This document shows, piece by piece, positions 47,072 to 55,506 of a stretch of DNA of 64,000 nt. Location of the stretch: contig NZ_JAUSBX010000094.1 of assembly GCF_030651835.1 (NCBI RefSeq), forward strand, positions 1 to 64,000, given 5' to 3'. This DNA is from Methylicorpusculum sp. (GTDB lineage Bacteria > Pseudomonadota > Gammaproteobacteria > Methylococcales > Methylomonadaceae). The notes beneath the pieces were generated by a model. It had not been told where the DNA came from. It made no database searches and saw only the letters and a list, made by a program, of their open reading frames with translations. The translations under genes were made by a program, and so were the position numbers. Position 1 is the first letter of the stretch. Every line of letters begins with the position of its first letter.

Positions 47072-47464
47072 ATGCGCGTATCAGTGGCAGATACTGAGAT
47101 TGAAGTCACTATTAAAAATTTAGATTTTAGTAGCACACAAAACCTTTTGCTGTGCTGTAAAAGCCATGCAAATTTGCATCCGGCGGCAAGTGCTAAGCTT
47201 CGTCTTGAAAATGTAACCAACATCAATAGTTGCGGTATTGCCGCGATATCACTGATTGCCGATTGGATGCCTGGCGGTTTTGAGATAACTCTCAGTCAAT
47301 GCAGCCGAGAAGTTCACCAATGGATTGACTATTGCCAAGGTAAAGACTTTTTAAGTACGCCTCCGAATTTATCCTGTTCTTTAATCTGTACTAGCTGTTT
47401 TGACAATAACGACTATCTGAGTTTTGGGGATAGCGTTCACTCTTCTGCACAATCGGAGTGCTAA
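47072..47464 (+). CDS. STAS-like anti-sigma factor antagonist domain protein
   Basis: A 130-residue protein. ATG 47072 is preferred over GTG 47060 because a GGAGG lies 5 nt upstream. The region ASAKLRLENVTNINSCGIAA at about 50-69 fits a STAS/anti-anti-sigma fold with Ser at the usual phosphorylation position. The C-terminal part is Cys-rich (CSLICTSC). It ends 2 bp before an ETR1-like GGDEF-EAL gene. Partner switching is suggested but the kinase partner is unknown; the REC-PP2C protein at 51.9 kb is a candidate phosphatase. Confidence 0.6.
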   Translation: MRVSVADTEIEVTIKNLDFSSTQNLLLCCKSHANLHPAASAKLRLENVTNINSCGIAAISLIADWMPGGFEITLSQCSREVHQWIDYCQGKDFLSTPPNLSCSLICTSCFDNNDYLSFGDSVHSSAQSEC

Positions 47465-47466
47465 GG

Positions 47467-49974
47467 ATGGCCTTATCAGATCTATTCAATTTGGGTGAAA
47501 TGGTCCCGCACGGTTTCTGTATTAAGTGGACACCGGGTCTGCTTTGGTCCTATGTAGCTGCCGATACATTAATTGCACTATCCTATTTCTCCATTCCATT
47601 CTCACTTTACTACTTTGTCTCGCGCCGTAAAGACCTGCAATTCCGCCGGATTTTCCTGATGTTCAGCGCATTCATCTTGGCCTGTGGCACCACCCACTTA
47701 TTTTCGATCCTGTTGTTGTGGCAACCGTTTTACTGGGTGGATGCCATTTTAAAAGCCATCACGGCAGTTATCTCTTTTGTCACCGCGATTTATCTGGCGA
47801 GAATCATTCCGCAAGCTTTGTCTTTACCGTCTCCGGCAGCGCTCGAAAGGGAAATTGAACAACGAAAACAATACCAACTTGAACTGCAAGGCAGCGAGAG
47901 CAATCTGCGCATTCTTACCGATCAGCTCACGACGCTAATAGAGTCCATCCCGGACACCATTTTTTTTAAGGATGGCGAGGGTCGCTTGCTAATTGCGAAT
48001 GAATGCGCTAGACAGCTTTTCAAGCTTCATGAGGTTGCCTGGCAAGGTAAGACAAAATTGCAACTGGTCGCTGAACAACCAGACTTACATGAGTTATACG
48101 AGAAGTGCTTTAACGATGACGAGTCCACATGGAATATCCACGATCGGCTAGTTTGCGAAGAGAATGTTATTATCGGTGATGGTAATGTTCATAAATTCGA
48201 GGTCCGTAAAACTGCAGTTTTCAATGATGACAGCGAACGCAAGGGTCTGGTCGTCATCGTGCGCGATATCACTGATCGTTGGCTGGCCGAGCGAGAATTA
48301 CGTATTGCCGCCACCACCATCGAATCGCAAGAGGGCATCATGGTGACGGATGAAAAAAATCGTATCCTGCGGATCAATCGTGCCTTTACCCGATTAACCG
48401 GCTACATCCCGGCAGAAGTCATCGGCAAAACTCCCGCCATACTGAAGTCAGGTCGTCATGACAAAGCTTTTTATCAGGCGATGTGGGAGAAATTAATCTC
48501 GGAGAAGCACTGGCAGGGCGAAGTGTGGGATCGGCGCAAAAGCGGTGAAATTTATCCCAAGTGGCTAACTATCAATGCCGTGACCGACCCAACCGGGCAA
48601 GTCACCAATTACGTCGGCGCATTTTCCGATCTGAGCGAACACAAGGATGCTGAGGCGGCCATCCATCGACTTGCCTTTTATGATCCTCTCACCGATCTTC
48701 CCAACCGAAGATTGCTAAACGATCGTCTGGAACTGGCAATGATGGTGAGTGACCGCAACCAAGCCCATTGTGCAATGCTGCTGATCGATCTGGATAACTT
48801 CAAGATCATCAATGACACCAAGGGCCACGGTATCGGCGATCTGCTGTTGATAGAAGTGGGGAAACGCTTGAAATCCTGTGTGCGCCAAGGCGACACAGTC
48901 GCCCGACTAGGCGGCGACGAATTCGTCATCATGCTGGAGAATCTGGATGCTGAGCTAGAGACCGCAGTTGTCCAAGCCGAACGCGTGGGTGAAAAAATCA
49001 TCCAATCGTTCACTCAGTCTCACCTATTGGATGGGAAGGAACACCATAGTTCTGCCAGTATCGGCATTAGTTTATTTTTCGGCAGCCAATTAACTAGTGA
49101 AGAAATCATGAAGCACGCCGATACGGCGATGTATGAGGCTAAACAAGCGGGACGCAATGCGCTACGATTTTTCGATCCAGATATGCATGCAACACTGGAA
49201 GCACGGGTGACCTTGGAGTCAGATTTACGCCATGCCCTGGAGCTCGATCAACTTCGGCTTTACTATCAGCTGCAGATCGACAATACTGGACGCGTGCTCG
49301 GTGCAGAAGTATTGTTGCGCTGGCAGCATCCGCAACACGGCATGATTTCCCCTGCCCAATTTATTCCGATCGCCGAGGAATCCGGGCTGATTGTGCCGAT
49401 TGGCGAGTGGGTATTACACTCTGCCTGCATGCAATTGAAAGCATGGGAAAACGACCCGCTCACCAAGGATTTACACCTTGCCGTCAATGTCAGTGTCCGT
49501 CAGTTTAGACACCCTAACTTTGTCGAGCAGATGTGGAATATTCTAAAACATACCGGTGCGGACGGACTCAAGCTTAAGTTGGAACTTACAGAAAGTCTCG
49601 TGATGCAAAACGTGAGGGACACCATTGATAAGATGGAGGAGATGCAACTGTTTGGTATCCATTTCTCGATGGACGATTTCGGTACCGGCTATTCCTCCCT
49701 CAGTTACCTGAAGAGATTACCGCTATCCCAGTTAAAAATCGATCAATCCTTCGTCAGAGACCTCATCTACGACACATGTGATGCAGCCATTATCCAAACC
49801 ATCATCGGCATGGCCCACAATCTCGGACTAAATGTGATTGCTGAAGGCGTGGAGACCGAAGAGCAGCGCGCCTGTCTGGAATGTTTGGGCTGCTTTTCCT
49901 ATCAGGGTTATTTATTCAGTAAACCGGTGCCTCGAGTGGAGTTTGAAGCGTTATTGAAAGCCCGATCTACTTAG
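47467..49974 (+). CDS. GGDEF-EAL protein with ethylene-receptor-like membrane domain
   Basis: An 835-residue protein (ATG 47467, preceded by CGGAG). The N-terminal about 110 residues form three transmembrane helices and resemble the ethylene-binding domain of plant ETR1: TLIALSYFSIPFSLYYFV, FSAFILACGTTHLFS with Cys73 and His77 in the place of the ETR1 copper ligands, and ITAVISFVTAIYLARIIP. Then come two PAS domains (about 145-280 and 285-400), GGDEF with RLGGDEFVIML, and EAL with EVLLRWQHP and DDFGTGYSSLSYL. Both c-di-GMP motifs are intact. Confidence 0.88.
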   Translation: MALSDLFNLGEMVPHGFCIKWTPGLLWSYVAADTLIALSYFSIPFSLYYFVSRRKDLQFRRIFLMFSAFILACGTTHLFSILLLWQPFYWVDAILKAITAVISFVTAIYLARIIPQALSLPSPAALEREIEQRKQYQLELQGSESNLRILTDQLTTLIESIPDTIFFKDGEGRLLIANECARQLFKLHEVAWQGKTKLQLVAEQPDLHELYEKCFNDDESTWNIHDRLVCEENVIIGDGNVHKFEVRKTAVFNDDSERKGLVVIVRDITDRWLAERELRIAATTIESQEGIMVTDEKNRILRINRAFTRLTGYIPAEVIGKTPAILKSGRHDKAFYQAMWEKLISEKHWQGEVWDRRKSGEIYPKWLTINAVTDPTGQVTNYVGAFSDLSEHKDAEAAIHRLAFYDPLTDLPNRRLLNDRLELAMMVSDRNQAHCAMLLIDLDNFKIINDTKGHGIGDLLLIEVGKRLKSCVRQGDTVARLGGDEFVIMLENLDAELETAVVQAERVGEKIIQSFTQSHLLDGKEHHSSASIGISLFFGSQLTSEEIMKHADTAMYEAKQAGRNALRFFDPDMHATLEARVTLESDLRHALELDQLRLYYQLQIDNTGRVLGAEVLLRWQHPQHGMISPAQFIPIAEESGLIVPIGEWVLHSACMQLKAWENDPLTKDLHLAVNVSVRQFRHPNFVEQMWNILKHTGADGLKLKLELTESLVMQNVRDTIDKMEEMQLFGIHFSMDDFGTGYSSLSYLKRLPLSQLKIDQSFVRDLIYDTCDAAIIQTIIGMAHNLGLNVIAEGVETEEQRACLECLGCFSYQGYLFSKPVPRVEFEALLKARST

Positions 49975-50116
49975 ATGCGTGAGTTGTCCTTGCGGATTGT
50001 TTTAGAAACGTACCTTTATTTTAACCAGGAAAAAACAGGTTATTTGTGGAGCTCAATATACCGGTAACCGACAAAGGAATTCAAATGAATAAAGATGGCA
50101 TGTTGGACACGCGAAT

Positions 50117-50478
50117 CGATTGCTACCGGGAGAGCTGAATCAAGTCATACTGAACCTGATCATCAACGCTGCTCATGCCATTGAGGCTAAATCCTCAGGT
50201 ACCTGTTTGATTCGTGTCGGCAGAGGCAAGTTAAACGCCAATGAAGTGGAATTAACATTGCCGATAACATCATCGACATTCCGGTAGACATTCAGGAAAA
50301 ATTATTTTTAACCTGTTTTTTAAGGCCAAGCCAGTGGGCAAAGCGACAGGCCAAGGCCCCGTCTGGCTCACAATATCGTAGTGAAAATGCATCGTGCCAA
50401 ACTTTTTTTGAGTCCCTGTTGAATAAGGGAACGACCTTTCATATTCACTTACCCATTCAAGTCCAAAAGCAGACATGA
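50117..50478 (+). pseudogene. Histidine kinase C-terminal relic
   Basis: The sequence reads LPGELNQVILNLIINAAHAI (ATPase N-box) in one frame, then after a frameshift DIPVDIQEKLF, then in another frame KPVGKATGQG and LAHNIVVKMH, and finally LNKGTTFHIHLP, which are successive parts of a HATPase domain. Several frameshifts and internal stops show it is dead. It resembles the ATPase domain of the intact kinase at 54.0-55.4 kb. Confidence 0.8.
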
Positions 50479-50482
50479 AAGC

Positions 50483-51706
50483 ATGATCAAGAAAAACATC
50501 CTGTTTGTCGACGACAATGAAAATATACTCAGCGGCATTCAACGCCAACTGCACCCATACCGTGAGCAATGGCAATTATTTTTTGCCCACAATGGCTCCC
50601 AAGCTCTGGAATTGATGGCTAAACAACCAATAGACCTGATCGTCAGCGACATGCAGCTGCCCTATGTCCGGGGCGACCAGCTTCTAAAACAAGTCAGCGA
50701 GCTGTATCCAGCCACAGTCCGCATAATTTTGAGCGGTTATGCCGATGATGAAAACTTGAAAGCAGGGCTTGAGGTCGCACACCAGTACGTCAGCAAACCT
50801 TGCAGTGCCGAAATGCTGAGGGAAGTGATCGCCCAAGTATTTAAAATCCAGGCCTGCGTTACCAATCCAAAAATCATTTCCGGTATCGGCGATATTAACC
50901 AGTTGCCCAGCTTGCCAAAAATTTATAACGAACTTAACGCCATCATCACCAAAGAAAATACAACCAGCCGGGATATTGCGGAGATTTTTGCCAGAGACAT
51001 GGTGTTATCCGCCAAATTACTGCAATTGGTTAACTCGCCGTATTTTGGTTTATATCGCAAAATTTCAAGCCTCACAGAAGCAATCAACCTGATTGGCGTC
51101 AAAAAATTGAATAGCCTGATGCTGTCTGCCCATGTCAAAAGTGCGTTTCCGGTCATCAACCCGCAAACGCAGCGGTACATGGAATATATTTGGCAGGATG
51201 CCGCCAGAGTGTCGGACCTTTCAAAACTGATCGCCCTGTCTGAACAACAAATGGAGGACCGCCCTGACCAGGCTTACCTGGGCGGTCTTTTACATAACCT
51301 GGGGCTACTGCTATTTCTATCTCGCGACGGCGACAAACTCAACGCCTTGATAGAACAGACAAAAAATACCCACATACCGGTCAGCGAGCTGGAAACGAGC
51401 ATATTCGGTTTTAACCGCTGCGAGGCAGCCGCTTATGTACTGAGTTTATGGAAGATTCCTCCGCGTATCATAGAAGCCATTTTGCTGCAAAAAACACCCA
51501 ATGATAGCGATTACGACGGTTTCAATGCTCTGACTGCGGTTCATACCGCTAGCTGCTTGCTCAAACCTTCGGTCATGGAAGGCTGTGACCGCCTGTTCGA
51601 AATCGATCTGGACTTCAGCTATTTAGAACGCATCAACAAACTGGAACGACTAACTCATTGGCAATCACTGGCTGAAAAAGTGCTGGCTCACTATGCGGAT
51701 AAGTAA
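50483..51706 (+). CDS. Response regulator with HDOD domain
   Basis: A 407-residue protein: receiver with Asp56 in DLIVSDMQLPYVRG and Lys in VSKPCSAEML, then an HDOD domain (about 150-345) with LPSLPKIYNELNAIITKEN, LLQLVNSPYFGLYRKISSL, EAINLIGVKKLNSLML and a later LGGLLHNLGLLLF. HDOD output domains are regulators often tied to c-di-GMP or stress signalling; no nuclease activity is implied. It starts 4 bp after the histidine kinase relic. Confidence 0.9.
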   Translation: MIKKNILFVDDNENILSGIQRQLHPYREQWQLFFAHNGSQALELMAKQPIDLIVSDMQLPYVRGDQLLKQVSELYPATVRIILSGYADDENLKAGLEVAHQYVSKPCSAEMLREVIAQVFKIQACVTNPKIISGIGDINQLPSLPKIYNELNAIITKENTTSRDIAEIFARDMVLSAKLLQLVNSPYFGLYRKISSLTEAINLIGVKKLNSLMLSAHVKSAFPVINPQTQRYMEYIWQDAARVSDLSKLIALSEQQMEDRPDQAYLGGLLHNLGLLLFLSRDGDKLNALIEQTKNTHIPVSELETSIFGFNRCEAAAYVLSLWKIPPRIIEAILLQKTPNDSDYDGFNALTAVHTASCLLKPSVMEGCDRLFEIDLDFSYLERINKLERLTHWQSLAEKVLAHYADK

Positions 51707-51865
51707 TGCCGGCAATCATTGGAATGTATTGAAGACGCTTATCACAAAGCGATTGGACTCCTTTCAAAATCGGCTTGTGCAACAAAAGCAGGGGGTTAAG
51801 AGAGTTATCTGCAGGCTTTAGGACAAACCTTTCAAACCATCGAATCTACGACGGAGTATCTCGTA

Positions 51866-53092
51866 ATGATGACTAAACAAACTGACAAAATTCTCTTTAT
51901 AGATGATGAAGAGAATATGCTGCATATGTTTCATCGCGCGCTTGGCCGTCAGTTTAGTATTACTACGGCTAACGGCAGTGAGCAGGCTTTGAGCTTACTG
52001 CAAGAAAACGGCCCTTTCGCAGTGATTGTCGCTGATTACAATATGCCTGATATCAACGGGGTTGAATTACTCAACCGGGCCTTCACGCTTTCACCGAATA
52101 CCGTGCAAATCATGCTGACCGGTAATATCCAGCTGGATGTAGCGATCAACGCCATCAACGAAACCAATGTCTTCCGTTACCTTCCCAAGCCCTGCCCTAT
52201 GGATGTCCTGCGCAAAGTGATTGATGATGCGCTGGATCAATTCCACTTAATCCGGGATAAACAAAGGCTGACCAGCGAAATAGAGCAAAAAAACCTGCAA
52301 TTGGCCGCCATGAACGATGAATTAACCCGGCAAAAATATATGCTGGAATATGAATTGGAAATGGCTAAATCCGTCTATGGCAACATCGTGCTCTTCGAAG
52401 AAAATGAGCCCGATGGACTGGATTATTATTCTGCGCCCAAGGAAACAGTGGGCGGAGATTTTTTGCTGAGTCACATCAGCAAAGGTCATGAATTTTTTTA
52501 TCTGATGGTAGGCGACATCACCGGGCATGGTCTTCAATCCGCATTAGTGGTCTCATTGATTAGCAATGTATTTGACGACCTGAACAACAACCTCATCAGT
52601 ATTGAGGAACTGGCTCAGAATATTAACGGCAAAATGTGCAACAAGCTGCCAACCGGCCTGTTTTGCTCTGCAGTTCTGGCAAAGCTAGACAAAAACACCG
52701 ACAGTATCACCCTTTGGCAAGGCGGAATGCCCAACGCCTTCCTGCTTGATGCGGCAGGAAATATTGTGGAAACGCTAACTTCAAATAATCTGCCTCTAGG
52801 TGTGCTGGCTGAGCAGGATTTCAGCCGAAGTACCCGGTGCTACCCATTAAGCCATGCCAATTCACTGTTCGTTTACAGTGATGGTGTCACCGAACAAATG
52901 AATCAAGACCAGGTCATGTTCGGTGAAGATCGCTTACAGACTGCTTTGCGTAGCGGACCATCAGGACCAAAACGGGTAGACGCTGTCATCTCAGCCTTGC
53001 AAGCCTATCAGCAAGGCGAGCCTCAAGCTGATGACATTTCCATGATGGAAATGAACTTTGCCCGAGTTGCTCAAGCCCTGGCTCAAATATGA
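51866..53092 (+). CDS. Response regulator with SpoIIE-type PP2C phosphatase domain
   Basis: A 408-residue protein: receiver with Asp57 in VIVADYNMPDINGVE and Lys in LPKPCPMDVL, a coiled coil (about 130-165), then a PPM/PP2C domain with SAPKETVGGDFLLS, MVGDITGHGLQSAL, SDGVTEQMNQDQ and QADDISMM. Unlike the HsbR-like protein of the che operon it lacks an ATPase domain. It should dephosphorylate a STAS protein; the STAS-like protein at 47.1 kb is a candidate. A 34-bp region at its end overlaps the frame of the next gene. Confidence 0.9.
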   Translation: MMTKQTDKILFIDDEENMLHMFHRALGRQFSITTANGSEQALSLLQENGPFAVIVADYNMPDINGVELLNRAFTLSPNTVQIMLTGNIQLDVAINAINETNVFRYLPKPCPMDVLRKVIDDALDQFHLIRDKQRLTSEIEQKNLQLAAMNDELTRQKYMLEYELEMAKSVYGNIVLFEENEPDGLDYYSAPKETVGGDFLLSHISKGHEFFYLMVGDITGHGLQSALVVSLISNVFDDLNNNLISIEELAQNINGKMCNKLPTGLFCSAVLAKLDKNTDSITLWQGGMPNAFLLDAAGNIVETLTSNNLPLGVLAEQDFSRSTRCYPLSHANSLFVYSDGVTEQMNQDQVMFGEDRLQTALRSGPSGPKRVDAVISALQAYQQGEPQADDISMMEMNFARVAQALAQI

Positions 53093-54015
53093 GCGACTCA
53101 ACCACCGCACCGCTATCAGCCAAAAAATTCTATTTGTTGACGATGAAATGCTGTTGCTTGAGGGGATAAAACGCCAACTCAGACGCGAGTTTGACATCAG
53201 CGTAGCAGTAGGTGGCGAGGCAGCATTGGCCTTAACTGCAGAACAAGGCCCCTTTGCTGTCATCGTATCGGATTACAACATGCCGGGCATGGACGGCATT
53301 GCTTTTCTGAAAACCGTTTATCAACATTACCCGCAGACAATACTGATTATGCTCACCGGCCGGGCCGAACTGGATGTAGCAATCAGCGCCCTGCACAATG
53401 CTCATATCTCCCGTTTTCTCAACAAACCCTGCCCCAGGGAAATTCTGCTGGAAACCTTGGTGGATGGTTTGGAGCAATACCGCCTGAAAAAAGCCGAGGA
53501 GATTCTGCAAATACAATTGCAGGCAGCTAATCAGCAGCTTAACCAAATGAATGATCAACTGGAAATGCTGGTCGATAAAAAAACCAGGGCGCTGCAATTG
53601 CAATACCGTTATGCCGCCAGCATGGCGCAGATGACTTATTCGTCAGCGGTTATGGATGCTTTTATCCAGGCAGTCATTGAATTGACAGCCATTCAAAGCC
53701 TCAGTTTATGGTTAAGCCCTCAACAAAACGGTCAATTTACCTGCCATTATCCCGACAATTCTTCGCTGCCGGATTTTGACAGTAAAAACTGCCCGGCCGG
53801 ATTGATCGCCAGCACGCTCAGTCAAAAAATAATCTGGCGGCAAGACAACGGAGCGTCAAAAACAGTCACCCTTTTCGATCCATCGGTATTTAGGGGAAAA
53901 CCGTATTATTGCCGAAGGCCAAGGCGTCCATTTCGATCCGGATATCGTTTCGGCATTTTTAACGAATGAAGCCGAGTTTTACAAAATTGCTGAAGAATAT
54001 GCCGACCTCATCTAA
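53089..54015 (+). pseudogene. Response regulator / HD-GYP-type gene, broken by two frameshifts
   Basis: ATG 53089 overlaps the previous stop (ATGA) and gives MSDSTTAPLSAKK, but the frame then loses the receiver. One extra A in the A6 run at 53122-53127 would join it to ILFVDDEMLLLEGI. The receiver (VIVSDYNMPGMDG) and a coiled coil follow in one frame to about 53897; thereafter the family-like end GVHFDPDIVSAFL then FYKIAEEYADLI, typical of an HD-GYP C-terminus, is in another frame and ends at 54015. No HD-GYP catalytic core is present, so a central deletion is likely. A TTG-started frame 53058-53969 remains open but is probably not the original gene. Confidence 0.7.
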
Positions 54016-54039
54016 CATCAAAAATAACAATAATTAAGC

Positions 54040-55371
54040 ATGTTTATTAACATTGATGAAAAATCAGCCGTTCTGGTCGTTGATCCGGATCCTTCATTAC
54101 GGAGTCACCTGGATGCTATGTTCAACGCGAGTGCCGACGCAAGCCTTGGCGACAACGATGAGAATCTGACTTATCTTATCCATGGTTGCACTCAGAGCGA
54201 AACGGCAAAAGAAAAAGTCATGAGCCGACTGGCTAATGGAGTACCCTATGAACTACTGTTTATTGAAAGCCAGATCGAGGATGGCAGCGGACTGGAATTG
54301 ATCAGCCATCTTTGGCAGATCGACCCGGACCTGCATGTGGTTTTATGCAGCGCAGATAAGGCTTTGAACTGGCAACTCATTGTTAATAAACTGGGTGAAA
54401 GCGACCAATTGCTTATTTTACAAAAGCCCTTCAGCGATCTGGCCTTAAGGCAGACAGTCCACGCCATGTTAAGAAAATGGCAACTCGGCAAACAATCACA
54501 AAACGTGATGCAATTTATGGAAGCTCAAATCAACCAGCGAACGCTTGAAATTCAGGAAGCCAACAACAACCTGCTGCAAGCAGAAAAACTGGCTGCGGTG
54601 GGCCAACTCGCCGCGGGTATTGCCCACGAAATAAACACCCCGGCCCAATACGTTGGGGATAATATCAAAGCGATAGGTGATTTTTTCGAAAGTATCACTC
54701 GCTTGCTAGCGTTATACCGGCAACTGCTCAGCGAGCAACAACAACCGGAGCTTATGGAACAAGTCCATGACCTGGAGGAAAAAGAAGATCTGGCCTACAT
54801 TCTGGAAGATATGCCTCTGGCAATAGCCCAGTCATTGGAAGGCATGTCGCAAATCGTTCGGATTGTCCAGGCCATGAAAGGTTTTTCTCACGTAGGCCCG
54901 AGCCGCATCGCTAATATTAACGTCAATCAGGCACTGGAAAACACCTTAGTAGTTTCACGCAGTAGTTATAAGTACTTTGCCGATGTTGTCACCGAATTCG
55001 GTGACATTCCATTAATTGAATGTTATCCGGGGGAGTTGAATCAGGTCTTTTTAAACATCATCGTCAATGCCGCTCAGGCCATAGAAGACAGCCGTAAAGG
55101 CCGCGGCAATATAACAGTGGTAACTGCCCCAAAGGAAAACGGTGTGGAAATTCGTATCAGCGATACCGGTAACGGCATCCCGGAACCCATTCGCAGCCGT
55201 GTTTTTGATCCCTTTTTCACTACCAAAGATCTGGACAGAGGCAGTGGCCAGGGTCTTAATATCGCTTACCGCATTATTCATCAGCAACATCGCGGCACCT
55301 TGACATTTAATACCGAAACCGGTGTCGGTACGACTTTCATCATCAATCTGCATCGCTATTTGCCGATTTAG
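54040..55371 (+). CDS. Hybrid histidine kinase with atypical receiver-like N-terminus
   Basis: A 443-residue protein. The N-terminal about 145 residues have a receiver fold, but the phosphoacceptor position reads LLFIESQIEDG with Glu76 instead of Asp. A HisKA domain follows with His196 in LAAGIAHEINTPAQYVG, then a HATPase domain with NQVFLNIIVNAAQAIED and TTKDLDRGSGQGLNIAYRI. A cytoplasmic NtrB/HupT-like kinase is suggested. It may phosphorylate the neighbouring receiver proteins. Its ATPase domain resembles the relic at 50.1 kb. Confidence 0.88.
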   Translation: MFINIDEKSAVLVVDPDPSLRSHLDAMFNASADASLGDNDENLTYLIHGCTQSETAKEKVMSRLANGVPYELLFIESQIEDGSGLELISHLWQIDPDLHVVLCSADKALNWQLIVNKLGESDQLLILQKPFSDLALRQTVHAMLRKWQLGKQSQNVMQFMEAQINQRTLEIQEANNNLLQAEKLAAVGQLAAGIAHEINTPAQYVGDNIKAIGDFFESITRLLALYRQLLSEQQQPELMEQVHDLEEKEDLAYILEDMPLAIAQSLEGMSQIVRIVQAMKGFSHVGPSRIANINVNQALENTLVVSRSSYKYFADVVTEFGDIPLIECYPGELNQVFLNIIVNAAQAIEDSRKGRGNITVVTAPKENGVEIRISDTGNGIPEPIRSRVFDPFFTTKDLDRGSGQGLNIAYRIIHQQHRGTLTFNTETGVGTTFIINLHRYLPI

Positions 55372-55506
55372 AATTGGTCGGCAATAACCTCCTGATGGCA
55401 TGAAATTAAGCACTGTTCTCGTGAGGTTACGGCGTCGTCCCGGCAACTATTAATGCAAACAAAGTTCTTCAACCAGTCTGGACAACCCTATAAAAACAGG
55501 GAAACT

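Noticed and set aside
51707-51865. Possible remnant gene between the HDOD and PP2C regulators
   Set aside because: A short frame with helical character (IEDAYHKAIGLLSK) is present but matches nothing I recognise and is interrupted by stops.
53058-53969. Intact 303-residue response regulator starting at TTG
   Set aside because: Its N-terminus reads antisense-free but non-family sequence inherited from the upstream gene's frame overlap, and its C-terminus is out of frame with a clear HD-GYP-like end; a broken gene explains both better.
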